Assembly: GCF_000416235.1 (NCBI RefSeq)
Contig: NZ_ATLO01000042.1
Span: 1 to 64,000 of the forward strand
DNA from: Pseudomonas sp. CFII64
Lineage (GTDB): Bacteria > Pseudomonadota > Gammaproteobacteria > Pseudomonadales > Pseudomonadaceae
Reading direction: 5' to 3'
DNA: 64,000 bases
The notes beneath the pieces are model-generated. The model was not told the origin of the DNA. It did no database searches and was given only the letters and a program-made list of their open reading frames with translations. The position numbers and the translations under genes are program-made. Shown piece after piece: positions 8,828 to 18,328 of the stretch. How positions within the stretch are numbered: the first letter of the stretch is position 1; each line of letters starts with the position of its first letter.

Positions 8828-10033
8828 TCACCGTCTGCTGCCAGCGTCGTAGCCTTTCGAATAGGACGCGCCCATCAGGTAAAAACACCCGCCCGCCACG
8901 ACGAACGCCGCCAGCATGTAGAACATGAAATGCGCTGGCTGGGAGGCCAAGGCAAAACCACACAGGATCGGCCCCAACCCGCCGCCCAGGCTGGACAGGT
9001 TCTGCGCGCCGTAGTACATGCCGCGCAAGTGGTTCGGCGCGATACGGTCGATGAACATGTATTCGGCCGGGAAGACGATGACTTCGCCCAGTGTGAAGAT
9101 GGCCACCGCCAGTGCCCAATGCAGCACGCTTGTGGACAACGCGAAGCCGACGACACCGAGCAGGAACAGGCTGAAGCCGGCCGTTAGCCAGCGATTCAGA
9201 TGTTGGTTGGTAATCCGCTTGCCCACTATGTATTGCAGGCAAATCACCACCGCTGCGTTAACGGCTACCACTGAACTGATGACCTGGTAAGTGAATTCCG
9301 GGGTGCTGGTGGTCACCAGATATTGCGAAATGTAGCCCGTGAACTGGCCGAAGACCACCGCGCTCAGCGCGCCGCCGATGGTGAAGCAGACCAGCCGATA
9401 GTCCTTGAGCAGGATGCGCCCGACAGCGACGAACGACACCGGAGCACTGGCCGGATCGGCTGAGCTCAGCGTCTTGTCACCCCAGACGGCGTACGTGACG
9501 AAATAACTTAGGCCGAGGATCGCCGACACCAGGAAAGGCAGCTTCATGTTCATGTGCGCGAGGCCGGCGCCAATGAACGGCCCTACCGCGTAACCGATGT
9601 TGATCAGCGTGTAGCGCACCGAAAACACTTTGCCGCGTTCGGCTTCCGGCAGCAGTTTGCCAAACGCCGCCTTGACCACGATATCGATCACTGAATACGC
9701 GAAATTGAACGACACCAGAAACAGGAAAAACAGCCACAGGTGCCTCGTGACGCACATACCGATGAAGCCCACGGTAAAAAAGCCGGTGAAGCTCAGGATC
9801 AACCGATAGCTGGACATTTTGTCAGTCAGGTAGCCCCCGTAGAGGCTAAGTAACGAGCTGACGAACATCGCACCGCCCACTACCAGGCCGATGTCGCTGA
9901 TGCTCAACGCGAAGTTTGACGACAGATAAATCACCATATACGGCAGGGTTATGGCGCGACCCAGTGTCAGAAACAACGAAGACGACAGCAGCAGATTGAC
10001 CGAAAAAGGGTAGTGTCTGAAGGCAGCAAGCAT
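8828..10033 (-). CDS. MFS transporter, YdeE/MdtH-like
   Basis: This 401-residue inner-membrane carrier has twelve predicted hydrophobic segments. The loop between segments 2 and 3 reads GGYLTDKMSSYRL, a degenerate form of the MFS motif. The sequence around GKVFSVRYTLINIGYAVGP resembles the YdeE/MdtH group of small-molecule exporters. It is convergent with the LysR gene (33 bases between stops) and is not in the sugar-acid operon, although a role in that pathway cannot be excluded. The substrate is unknown. Confidence 0.85.
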   Translation of the reverse strand: MLAAFRHYPFSVNLLLSSSLFLTLGRAITLPYMVIYLSSNFALSISDIGLVVGGAMFVSSLLSLYGGYLTDKMSSYRLILSFTGFFTVGFIGMCVTRHLWLFFLFLVSFNFAYSVIDIVVKAAFGKLLPEAERGKVFSVRYTLINIGYAVGPFIGAGLAHMNMKLPFLVSAILGLSYFVTYAVWGDKTLSSADPASAPVSFVAVGRILLKDYRLVCFTIGGALSAVVFGQFTGYISQYLVTTSTPEFTYQVISSVVAVNAAVVICLQYIVGKRITNQHLNRWLTAGFSLFLLGVVGFALSTSVLHWALAVAIFTLGEVIVFPAEYMFIDRIAPNHLRGMYYGAQNLSSLGGGLGPILCGFALASQPAHFMFYMLAAFVVAGGCFYLMGASYSKGYDAGSRR

Positions 10034-10171
10034 CCGCGTTATTTCCTGTATTTGAGCATCGAGATCTCAGCCACACATGGTTACACATCCCGCCTTGCAC
10101 TGCAGAGGGATTCGCACGCCACTGACGGCGTTTGCGCGCAATAATCAGACCTTGCTGAGCACCTTTGCTAG

Positions 10172-10432
10172 CTAAGCCAGCTGCCGCATCCCCAGTGTCA
10201 GAATCAAATCACCGCAGAGTCGATCAATTGCTTTTTTCCCTCCTTGATAGGCGCGAGCAATCTTCGGCTGCGAAAGAGCGATTGCGACCCTCCCATACCA
10301 GGCCAGTGAAACCACCACTACAACCGCCACCATCGACAAAAACGTGCCTGGCGAAACCTGCCTTTCCACCACGAAGAAAAACGCGAACAGTACCAATGCC
10401 TGCCCCGCCAGGGCATTAAAGCCACTAGCCCC
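10172..10432 (-). pseudogene. C-terminal remnant of a LysE/RhtB-family amino-acid exporter
   Basis: About 85 residues remain, from GFNALAGQALVLFAF to LILTLGMRQLA. The tail (SLAWYGRVAIALSQPK, then KKAIDRLCGDLILTLG) is the characteristic last third of LysE/RhtB carriers, which are normally about 205 residues long. The reading frame is closed upstream by the stop of the monooxygenase gene at 10433, so the N-terminal two thirds are missing. No start codon or ribosome site is convincing. It is probably a deletion remnant that is not expressed as a functional carrier. Confidence 0.7.
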
Positions 10433-10783
10433 TCAAGGCACTGGCGTAAACCTTTCAACAATGCTGTTCGGATCATCATGTTTTCCCGTAGTAAAAGCTG
10501 CCCCCTCAATATGGTAGACCTTGGGCTCTTCCGAAAAATATTCCTCCAGGCCCATCATGAATAACCGATGGTCTTCACTCGCTTCGAAGCCCGGCGTGTG
10601 ATCCTCGAGGGATTGCCATCGCACGATCAGGTTGAATTGCTGGGGGCTTTCAATGCCTTGCGCTAGCAAGTGGCCGCAGTAACCTTTCGCGCGGGTAAGC
10701 AAAGGAGCGACCTCGGCAAATGCACGTCTGAACATTTCAATGCGTTCTTGGTGAACAGGGAGCAATGCAATTTCATAAATCAT
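10433..10783 (-). CDS. Antibiotic biosynthesis monooxygenase (ABM) domain protein
   Basis: This 116-residue protein has the small ferredoxin-like ABM fold: MIYEIALLPVHQERIEMFRRAF, read in parts, followed by the central QFNLIVRWQSLEDHTPGF strand-helix and HRLFMMGL. Family members act as cofactor-free monooxygenases on quinols or as dimeric stress proteins. The ATG at 10783 sits 5 bases after GAGGA, which decides against the TTG at 10798. It lies 41 bases downstream of a quinone-oxidoreductase-like gene on the same strand. The pairing suggests handling of quinones or other reactive carbonyls, which is inference from neighbourhood. Confidence 0.83.
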   Translation of the reverse strand: MIYEIALLPVHQERIEMFRRAFAEVAPLLTRAKGYCGHLLAQGIESPQQFNLIVRWQSLEDHTPGFEASEDHRLFMMGLEEYFSEEPKVYHIEGAAFTTGKHDDPNSIVERFTPVP

Positions 10784-10824
10784 GGTGTTCCTCGACAATG
10801 ACTTGAACGGTTAGAAGTACGCAC

Positions 10825-11799
<975 letters not shown>

Positions 11800-11826
11800 T
11801 GTAAATCCTCGTATCTATAAAATGGA

Positions 11827-11846
11827 ATATCGAGATATCTCGATAT
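11827..11846. promoter_or_regulatory. Candidate ArsR operator upstream of the quinone oxidoreductase gene
   Basis: ATATCGAGATATCTCGATAT is a perfect 20-base palindrome. Its arms ATATCGA-N6-TCGATAT recur exactly at 12174-12193 before the ArsR gene. The location between the regulator stop and the enzyme start fits an operator overlapping the promoter. Confidence 0.7.
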
Positions 11847-11860
11847 CATGCGATAAAAAA

Positions 11861-12163
11861 TTACAACTCTTTCCCTATGATCTCGGCAAGAGCGCTGATG
11901 GTTGCTTCATTCCTCTTGTAATAAGTCCACTGACCGATGCGCCTGACGTCGACCAAGCCTACTCGTTGCAGAGTTGCAAGATAGCCAGACACCGTTGACT
12001 GCGACAGTCCGATACCTTCTTGAATACTGCTGACGCAAACTCCCACCGTGAGAACGTCGCCTTCATCTTGTGGAGGGAAGTTCTTCGCGGGGTCCTTCAA
12101 ACCTTTCAGAATTTGAAGGCGTGTAGGGTTTGAGAGAGCTTTGAATATTTCGATCAATTCCAT
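11861..12163 (-). CDS. ArsR/SmtB-family transcriptional regulator
   Basis: This 100-residue winged-helix protein shows the ArsR layout: IEIFKALSNPTRLQILKGL, a central CVSSIQEGIGLSQSTVSGYLATLQRVGLV recognition region (read in parts), and the RIGQWTYYKRNE wing. Only one Cys is present near the usual metal site (VGVCVSS), so a CxC metal sensor is unlikely and a redox or small-molecule signal is possible. I chose ATG 12163 because the upstream in-frame ATG at 12175 lies inside the operator palindrome. It probably represses itself and the downstream oxidoreductase/ABM genes. Confidence 0.9.
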   Translation of the reverse strand: MELIEIFKALSNPTRLQILKGLKDPAKNFPPQDEGDVLTVGVCVSSIQEGIGLSQSTVSGYLATLQRVGLVDVRRIGQWTYYKRNEATISALAEIIGKEL

Positions 12164-12172
12164 GACCCCGAT

Positions 12173-12194
12173 CATATCGAGATTTATCGATATG
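12173..12194. promoter_or_regulatory. Candidate ArsR autoregulatory operator
   Basis: CATATCGA and TCGATATG form perfect 8-base arms around a 6-base spacer. Seven bases of each arm and the spacing are identical to the palindrome at 11827-11846. It ends 10 bases before the ArsR start, as expected for autorepression. Confidence 0.7.
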
Positions 12195-12306
12195 TCAATA
12201 CGAAAATCAATTGCCGTTTTGGATGCCGGTTGTGCCGTATAGCGCGATGGATCGCTACAGAATATTCGCCCGCTTTGGGTCCAGACCGTGTGAAAACGTC
12301 ACCACT

Positions 12307-13209
12307 TCAGCGAAGGTCGATCAGCATATCCAGAAAGGCGCGCACAGCAGGATTGGTGCGACGACTCTCAGGCCAAATGGCCGAGATATTGTGCCTTTCC
12401 ACCGCGAACTCAGAGAGAATCGGGATCAGCTCTTGCCGCTTCACCCTGGGAGCGGCCATGAAACTCGCGGCCATTCCTATCCCCGCGCCCGCTGCCATTG
12501 CTGCCAAAATAGCCTCGCTTGCATCAACGACGACAGGCGATGACGGCAGTATTTCGATCTCCTTGTCTCCGATACGAAAAGGCCAGCGTAATGTTTGACC
12601 GGTGCTTTGATAGCGCAAGTTCACCGTTTCGTGCTCCGCCAGTTCATCAGGATGCTGAGGCGTGCCGCACCTGGCCAGATAGTCTGGAGAGGCATAACAA
12701 CAGAGCGTGTACGGCAAGAGCCGACGGGACAACAGCGATGAGTCTGAAAGCTCACCGATCCTTACTGCGAGATCAATGCCTTCGTCGACCAGGTCCACGA
12801 TCTGGTCACTTAGCCGCAGGTCAATCAATACTTTGGGGTGGCGTTTACGAAACTCGGTGATAGCGGGCGCGATGATGTGCAACCCGATGGGAAGTGACGT
12901 CGCAATCCGTAACGTGCCGGCGGGCTCGGAGCGCGCTGATTTAGCCACCTGCTCGATCTCTTCCGCCTGACGCAGCAGCTGCAACACACGCTCATGAATA
13001 TCGCGTCCTTCAACGGTCAGGGTCAGCGAGCGTGTGGTGCGGGTGAACAGCGACACTCCGAGATGACGTTCCAGCCGCTGGATGCTTTTACTGATCGCCG
13101 ACGGTGAAATGGACAGCGAGCGGGCCGCAGCCCTGTAGCTGCCCAGCGAGCCAGCGCGGGCGAACGCAATCAACCCGCTCAGTCGCTCAAATCCAATTGG
13201 TTCCTTCAT
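12307..13209 (-). CDS. LysR-family transcriptional regulator
   Basis: The 300-residue protein has a LysR winged helix (IGFERLSGLIAFARAGSLGSYRAAARSLSISPSAISKSI, read in parts) and the VRIGELSDSSLLSRRL segment typical of the CrgA-like group. It is divergent from the oxidoreductase at 13299 with 89 bases between starts, the classical arrangement for a LysR regulator and its target. It is transcribed away from that gene and toward the arsR promoter. The effector is unknown. Confidence 0.92.
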   Translation of the reverse strand: MKEPIGFERLSGLIAFARAGSLGSYRAAARSLSISPSAISKSIQRLERHLGVSLFTRTTRSLTLTVEGRDIHERVLQLLRQAEEIEQVAKSARSEPAGTLRIATSLPIGLHIIAPAITEFRKRHPKVLIDLRLSDQIVDLVDEGIDLAVRIGELSDSSLLSRRLLPYTLCCYASPDYLARCGTPQHPDELAEHETVNLRYQSTGQTLRWPFRIGDKEIEILPSSPVVVDASEAILAAMAAGAGIGMAASFMAAPRVKRQELIPILSEFAVERHNISAIWPESRRTNPAVRAFLDMLIDLR

Positions 13210-13298
13210 GGCATCATTGAAACGAATCCCAACCTTATTATCAACCTCGCGGCCACCGCTTACCCTAAGTCATCCCCATCGATAAGCACGAGGCTGTG

Positions 13299-14312
13299 AT
13301 GAACGACACGATGAAAGCGGTGCAATTGCACGAATTTGGCGGCCCTGAAGTGTTGCGTTACGAGGATGCGCCCAGAGCCATCGCACAACCTGGCGAAGTG
13401 CTCGTCCGCGTCCATGCGGCCAGTCTCAATCCGCCGGATCTTTTGCTGCGCGACGGCTATCGCGCATTACCCCCTGACTGGCGGCCAGACGCCAGGTTTC
13501 CGCTGACTTTGGGCACAGATGTTTCGGGGGAGGTCGTCGCGCTGGGCAACGGTGCCAGCAGATTCAGCGTCGGTGACAAAGTCTACGCAATGGTGCGTTT
13601 TCCTGAAGATCTGATGACCGGCAGCGGCGCCTACGCTGAATACATACGCATCCATGAGACCGAGTTAGCGTTGAAACCCGACGGGATAGACCACGTCCAG
13701 GCCGCAGGTGCGCCCATGTCGCTGCTCACTGTCTGGCAGTTTCTGATTGACCTGGGCCATGACCGGCCGAATCCCTTTCAGTCGTTTCGACATGAGCCAG
13801 TCCCGCTGCAAGGCAAGACAGTACTGGTAAACGGTGCTGGAGGTGGAGTGGGACATCTGGCGGTGCAGGTTGCCCAATGGAAAGGTGCGCGCGTCATCGC
13901 GGTTGCCTCCGGTAAGCATGAGAGCCTGCTTCGCGAGTTGGGCGCTGAGGAGTTTATCGATTACAAAAAGACGCCCGCTGAAGACGTCGCGAAGGATGTG
14001 GATCTGGTGATTGATGCCGTCGGTGGCGCGAATATGGAACGCTTTCTGAGCGTCATCAGGCCAGGCGGTGCCCTCTTCCTGGTCAACCCCATGGGTTTCT
14101 CCGGCCATAAAGAAGCAGCTGATCTGGGAATCACTGTGTCCTCGACGCAGGTGCGCTCCAACGGTATCCAACTGGCAGAGGCTGGCCGCCTATTGGATGA
14201 CGGCACTGTCCGTGTGCTGATCGACAGTACGTTTGCGCTCGCCCAGGCATCGGATGCGCACCACCGAGCTTCACGGGGAAGTATTCAAGGAAAGATTGTG
14301 CTTATCGTCTGA
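13299..14312 (+). CDS. NADP-dependent MDR-family oxidoreductase (quinone reductase-like)
   Basis: This 337-residue protein has the MDR fold: FGGPEVLRYEDAP and SLNPPDLLLRDGY at the N-terminus, GTDVSGEVVALG, and the cofactor motif VNGAGGGVGHLAVQVAQWKGA. No zinc ligands are seen. Translation most likely starts at ATG 13299, with GAGG 6 bases upstream; a GTG at 13296 is adjacent. The divergent LysR gene is the probable regulator. It resembles the quinone oxidoreductase at 10825 in fold but is a different subgroup, so the two are not simple duplicates. Confidence 0.9.
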   Translation: MNDTMKAVQLHEFGGPEVLRYEDAPRAIAQPGEVLVRVHAASLNPPDLLLRDGYRALPPDWRPDARFPLTLGTDVSGEVVALGNGASRFSVGDKVYAMVRFPEDLMTGSGAYAEYIRIHETELALKPDGIDHVQAAGAPMSLLTVWQFLIDLGHDRPNPFQSFRHEPVPLQGKTVLVNGAGGGVGHLAVQVAQWKGARVIAVASGKHESLLRELGAEEFIDYKKTPAEDVAKDVDLVIDAVGGANMERFLSVIRPGGALFLVNPMGFSGHKEAADLGITVSSTQVRSNGIQLAEAGRLLDDGTVRVLIDSTFALAQASDAHHRASRGSIQGKIVLIV

Positions 14313-14459
14313 GTGATCAACGCCCCCAATGCCGAGCTTGTCTCTACTCGGGGGCCTGTACCGAAAGGATGGCAAAAATGCTTTGCGTCGTCGGCTACCT
14401 CTGTATCTCGTCCGCTGATATCGAGCGATCTCGAACCGAGTTTCAAACGCTTGCTGCAT

Positions 14460-14918
14460 TCAAGACTTCCCCGCCAGAATCCTCACGCGGTGACAATCAG
14501 ATGGCCCAAGCAGTTGACCTTTTGAATCGCGAACGGCAATTGCCATCAATGGCTGTCCGGATGTTTTGTCCAAAAGCACAGAACGCGTTTCGTGGGGCCT
14601 GAACAGATAACGTTCGCCCCACTGTCTCATGCTGACGACAATCGGAAAGATCTCCCGCCCTTTGTCTGTGAGCACATACTCCTTGTAGGCACTGCCATCC
14701 GATGCCGGACAGACGTCGAACACTCCAATCTCAACCAGCGTTTTGAGGCGCGACGCCAGGATGTTCTTGGCAACCCCCAAGCGTTTTTGAAACTCGCTGA
14801 ATCGGCGAACGTCGTCAAATGCGTCGCGGATGATCATCAGCGACCAACGATCCCCAATGGCTTCCAACGCTCTTGCTACAGGGCATTCATTGCTTTGTGG
14901 CGAATCGTGTTCGGCCAT
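14460..14918 (-). CDS. HxlR-family transcriptional regulator
   Basis: This 152-residue protein has the HxlR winged helix: CPVARALEAIGDRWSLMIIRDAF, read in parts, then FSEFQKRLGVAKNILASRLKTLVEIG and YVLTDKGREIFPIV. The conserved N-terminal Cys (NECPVARAL) is present; in several HxlR proteins this Cys senses thiol-reactive compounds. The start at 14918 has GGAAGG upstream. It is divergent from an MFS-EamA exporter operon and likely represses it. The 147 bases between its stop and the oxidoreductase stop at 14312 contain no gene. Confidence 0.92.
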   Translation of the reverse strand: MAEHDSPQSNECPVARALEAIGDRWSLMIIRDAFDDVRRFSEFQKRLGVAKNILASRLKTLVEIGVFDVCPASDGSAYKEYVLTDKGREIFPIVVSMRQWGERYLFRPHETRSVLLDKTSGQPLMAIAVRDSKGQLLGPSDCHRVRILAGKS

Positions 14919-14978
14919 TTTTTACCTTCCGAAGTGTCGGGGCGGTCAGATCAATTCTGATAACTAAAACCAAATCTG

Positions 14979-15031
14979 GTTGCAATTTGAAACAGGATTG
15001 CACCAGAATCGTTCTAGTTGCCAATTGCAAC
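14979..15031. promoter_or_regulatory. Candidate HxlR operator region
   Basis: GTTGCCAATTGCAAC (15017-15031) has perfect GTTGC/GCAAC arms with a 5-base spacer. A related copy, GTTGCAATTTGAAAC, lies at 14979-14993. Both are between the divergent HxlR and MFS genes, the first 25 bases before the MFS start. Binding is inference. Confidence 0.5.
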
Positions 15032-15055
15032 CAGCTTACCCACATGGAAGGCTTT

Positions 15056-16336
15056 ATGACAGCTGAGAACGATTTGCCAACCGGCCGCTTATCCAGATCC
15101 ACCGCAACGCCAACGCCCCCAACCATCAGTCAAGCCTGCGACGTCCGCCCTCCTGGTGTTTCTTCATCGCTCACTCTGCTGTTTTCTGCCACCTGTGCGC
15201 TGGCTGTCGCCAACGTTTACCTCGCTCAGCCGTTGCTTGACTCGATGGCCGAGAGTCTGGACGTGGCGTCCGGCATGATTGGCGCCGTAGTCACCGCCAC
15301 TCAGGCAGGTTACGCACTGGGGCTGCTGTTCATCGTCCCACTTGGCGATCTGATCAACCGCAGACGGCTGATTCTGAGTCAGATACTGCTGTCCGCCCTT
15401 GCACTTGCGGTAGCCGGTGCATCACACGCGTGGCTGGCCCTGCTTGGCGCCATGATTTTTGTGGGCTTGATGGCAGTGGTCGTGCAAGTGCTGGTGGCCT
15501 ATGCCGCTTCACTGGCAACACCCTCACAACGCGGACAGGCCGTCGGCACGGTCACGAGTGGCATTGTGATAGGGATACTGTTGGCACGCTTCACCTCCGG
15601 GCTGATCGCTGACTTGGCGGGGTGGCGTGCAGTCTATTTTCTGTCCTCAGGGCTGATGCTCATGCTCGCCGCAGTGCTGTGGAAAATGCTTCCTCACACA
15701 GCGTCGGCACCCTGCCGAGACTCGTATCCAGGTCTGATCCGATCGCTTTTCAAGCTCCTGATCACTGAACCTGTCTTGCAGGTTCGGGGCTTGCTGGCGC
15801 TGCTCATCTTTGCCGCGTTTTCCGTGTTATGGACGGCGATGGTGCTCCCGCTGAGCGCCCCGCCGCTGTCCCTGTCCCACACCGCCATCGGCATGTTCGG
15901 GCTGGCAGGAATAGCCGGTGCTCTGGCTGCCAGAAGAGCCGGGCACTGGGCAGATCAAGGGCGGGGCCAGCAAATCACAGGTCTCGCGCTGGTGGTGCTG
16001 ACCCTTTCCTGGTTGCCGATCAGTTTTGCGCAGACTTCCCTGATCGCCCTTATCTGCGGCGTGATCCTGCTGGACTTCGCCGTGCAAGCCGTCCATGTCA
16101 CCAGCCAGAGCATGATTTTCGCCGCTCGCCCTGACGCTCAAAGCCGCATGGTCGGCGCCTACATGTGCTTCTACTCCCTCGGCAGCGCGCTAGGCGCAAT
16201 GGCCGCAACCCAGGCATATGCACGCTGGGGATGGTTTGCAGTCAGCCTGCTGGGTGCTTCGATCAGCGCTTCGGCCTTGGTCCTCTGGTGTGTAGCAACA
16301 CATATCTCTGCCCCCCATCAAGGAAGTCCACGATGA
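15056..16336 (+). CDS. MFS exporter (YnfM/arabinose-efflux-like)
   Basis: This 426-residue carrier begins with a hydrophilic tail of about 45 residues, then twelve membrane segments starting at LTLLFSATCALAVANVYLAQPLL (read in parts). The sequence ANVYLAQPLLD, PLGDLINRRRLILSQ and QRGQAVGTVTSG is typical of YnfM-like drug exporters. I chose ATG 15056 because GGAAGG lies 4 bases upstream; ATG 15044 is an alternative. Its stop overlaps the start of the next gene (ATGA), so the two are translationally coupled. The divergent HxlR gene suggests induction by a toxic electrophile or drug. Confidence 0.9.
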   Translation: MTAENDLPTGRLSRSTATPTPPTISQACDVRPPGVSSSLTLLFSATCALAVANVYLAQPLLDSMAESLDVASGMIGAVVTATQAGYALGLLFIVPLGDLINRRRLILSQILLSALALAVAGASHAWLALLGAMIFVGLMAVVVQVLVAYAASLATPSQRGQAVGTVTSGIVIGILLARFTSGLIADLAGWRAVYFLSSGLMLMLAAVLWKMLPHTASAPCRDSYPGLIRSLFKLLITEPVLQVRGLLALLIFAAFSVLWTAMVLPLSAPPLSLSHTAIGMFGLAGIAGALAARRAGHWADQGRGQQITGLALVVLTLSWLPISFAQTSLIALICGVILLDFAVQAVHVTSQSMIFAARPDAQSRMVGAYMCFYSLGSALGAMAATQAYARWGWFAVSLLGASISASALVLWCVATHISAPHQGSPR

Positions 16337-17331
16337 AAATCCGCCACCTGTTGCTCGCTATTTCGATCACCGCCATTTGGGGGCTGAATTTCTCGGTCAT
16401 CAAACTGGGGCTCACCACGGTTGACCCGTTCATTCTGGCGGGCGTTCGCTTCACACTCTGTGCCCTCCCCGCGATTTTCTTCATCCCCAAACCTGATGTG
16501 CAGTGGCGCTATATCGCCAGCTACGGGCTGGTCTTCGGCATTGGGCTGTGGGGAGTCGTAAACCTTGGCATCCAGTCAGGCCTGTCGGCTGGCATCGCGT
16601 CGCTGGTGCTTCAGTTCAGCGCGTTTTTTACTATCTTGTTGGGGGCCTGGACATTCAAGGAGGCGATTTCCCGGTATCAGATCGCAGGCATGGGAATCGC
16701 TTTATGTGGATTGGTCAGCATCATCTCGATAGTCGACGGGACAGTCACGGCGACCGGCTTGATGCTGGTGCTACTGGGCGCATTGGCCTGGAGTGCAGCC
16801 AACGTCATCAACAAGAAAGCCAGAACCACGCAGGTGTTTGCCTTTCTGGTGTGGTCCAGTGCGTTTTCCCCCATCCCTCTATTCGCGCTTGATTACGCAG
16901 TGAACGGCTCGACCGGCTACCGCGAACTGGTCAATCAATTGGACTATATATCCGTGCTGTCGATCCTGTTTCAGGTTTACCCAAACACCCTGTTTGGCTA
17001 CTGGGTATGGAATTCCCTTTTGAAACGCTACCCGGTGTCTACCGTCGCGCCCCTTTCGTTGCTGGTGCCAGTCTTCGGCTTGTTCGGCTCAGCCATGATC
17101 TTCGATGAGGAGGTATCACTCAATAAAATCGTAGCGGTCTCTCTCATCGTGTCGGGACTGGGGGTTGGGTTGTATGGACAACGTATCCTGAGTGCGATGT
17201 TCAAGCGGCGTGAGCAGCCAAAATGCTATTCAAGTCAGGTAGAGCACCCCACTGATAGCGCGCCCGACACCGTGTCTGTCACCGCTTGCTTAAAGCGAAC
17301 AGCATTGCTACCTACCGGCAGGATCAGCTAA
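16333..17331 (+). CDS. EamA-family (DMT superfamily) exporter
   Basis: This 332-residue inner-membrane protein has ten hydrophobic segments in two EamA repeats. ITAIWGLNFSVIKLGL, VRFTLCALPAIFFIPKP and GIASLVLQFSAFFTILLGAW closely follow the layout of the E. coli cysteine/O-acetylserine exporter EamA. The start ATG at 16333 overlaps the MFS stop and has AGGAAG upstream. Two exporters of different families in one coupled operon suggest joint detoxification; the substrate remains unproven. The last 45 residues are hydrophilic and not part of the domain. Confidence 0.9.
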   Translation: MKIRHLLLAISITAIWGLNFSVIKLGLTTVDPFILAGVRFTLCALPAIFFIPKPDVQWRYIASYGLVFGIGLWGVVNLGIQSGLSAGIASLVLQFSAFFTILLGAWTFKEAISRYQIAGMGIALCGLVSIISIVDGTVTATGLMLVLLGALAWSAANVINKKARTTQVFAFLVWSSAFSPIPLFALDYAVNGSTGYRELVNQLDYISVLSILFQVYPNTLFGYWVWNSLLKRYPVSTVAPLSLLVPVFGLFGSAMIFDEEVSLNKIVAVSLIVSGLGVGLYGQRILSAMFKRREQPKCYSSQVEHPTDSAPDTVSVTACLKRTALLPTGRIS

Positions 17332-17340
17332 CGCCATCGC

Positions 17341-18234
17341 TTACATCCGGTGATGTTCCAACAAGAAGTCCACGAACAGTCGCACCCTTGCTGGCATTGC
17401 CGAGCCACCTACGAACACCGCATGGATCGGTTCCTGGTCGCCGGGGTTCCAGGCTTCCAGCAAAGGTATCAAGTCACCGCGCTGCAGATCCTCGCTCACG
17501 CTGAACTCGCCAATACGCGCAATCCCGGCACCTACTCGCGCGAGTTGTGCCAGCGCCTCACCACTGCTGCATTCGATGTTCCCGCTGACCTTCAGTGAAA
17601 ACTCTTTTCCGTCGCGGATGAACGGCCAGTTGGGTTCGGCCCGCCGAAAATTGAAGCGTAGGCAGTTGTGCCCTAGCAGATCTTCCGGTGCCTGGGGGAT
17701 GCCGTGGCGCTGAAGATACTCAGGCGATGCTACTACTATCTGGCCGGTATCGCCGATCCTGCGCGCGGTCAGCGGGCTGTCGGGCAGATGGCCAAAGCGT
17801 ACCGCTACGTCGGCCTGGCCGCCGAGAATGTCGACCACTTCGTCGCCCAAGGTGAGGTCGACGACGATGTTCGGGTAGCGGGCGCTGAACGCTGCCACCA
17901 AGGGGACGATGGCTAGTCGTCCATGACCAAGGGCAGCGCTGACCCGTAATCGGCCCCTTGGTACGCCTTGGTCGGCGATGGCTTCTTCGACCTCGGCCAT
18001 GTCGGCCAGGATACGCCGGGCGCCGTGCAGGAAAGCCACGCCCTCGGCGGTAAAAGTGATCGCCCGGGTGGTACGCAACAGCAGGCGGGTGCCCAGACGT
18101 TGTTCGGTACGAGCGATGATCCGACTGACCGCCGAGGGTGTCAGCCCCAATGCACGTGCGGCGGCTGACAGGCTGCCTTCCTGCGCCACGGTGGCGAAAA
18201 CGCACATTTCACCGGACCTTCCGCTGAAATCCAT
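17341..18234 (-). CDS. LysR-family transcriptional regulator
   Basis: The 297-residue protein shows a LysR winged helix (MCVFATVAQEGSLSAAARALGL, LTPSAVSRIIARTEQRLG) and a substrate-binding domain with VRFGHLPDSPLTARRIG. It is divergent from the MFS exporter at 18329, 94 bases between starts, and is its likely regulator. It is convergent with the EamA gene, with only 9 bases between stops. Confidence 0.92.
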   Translation of the reverse strand: MDFSGRSGEMCVFATVAQEGSLSAAARALGLTPSAVSRIIARTEQRLGTRLLLRTTRAITFTAEGVAFLHGARRILADMAEVEEAIADQGVPRGRLRVSAALGHGRLAIVPLVAAFSARYPNIVVDLTLGDEVVDILGGQADVAVRFGHLPDSPLTARRIGDTGQIVVASPEYLQRHGIPQAPEDLLGHNCLRFNFRRAEPNWPFIRDGKEFSLKVSGNIECSSGEALAQLARVGAGIARIGEFSVSEDLQRGDLIPLLEAWNPGDQEPIHAVFVGGSAMPARVRLFVDFLLEHHRM

Positions 18235-18328
18235 TTGTGCCTGTCCCGCAAAGGTGATTGCCAGAAATTCGATCTACTGCTTGGAAACGAAGAATCGTAG
18301 CATTCTAAGCACAGATAAGGAGCCCTCC

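Noticed and set aside
14313..14602. Short plus-strand frames between the oxidoreductase and HxlR genes
   Set aside because: No ribosome site, composition unlike protein, and most of the length is antisense to HxlR.
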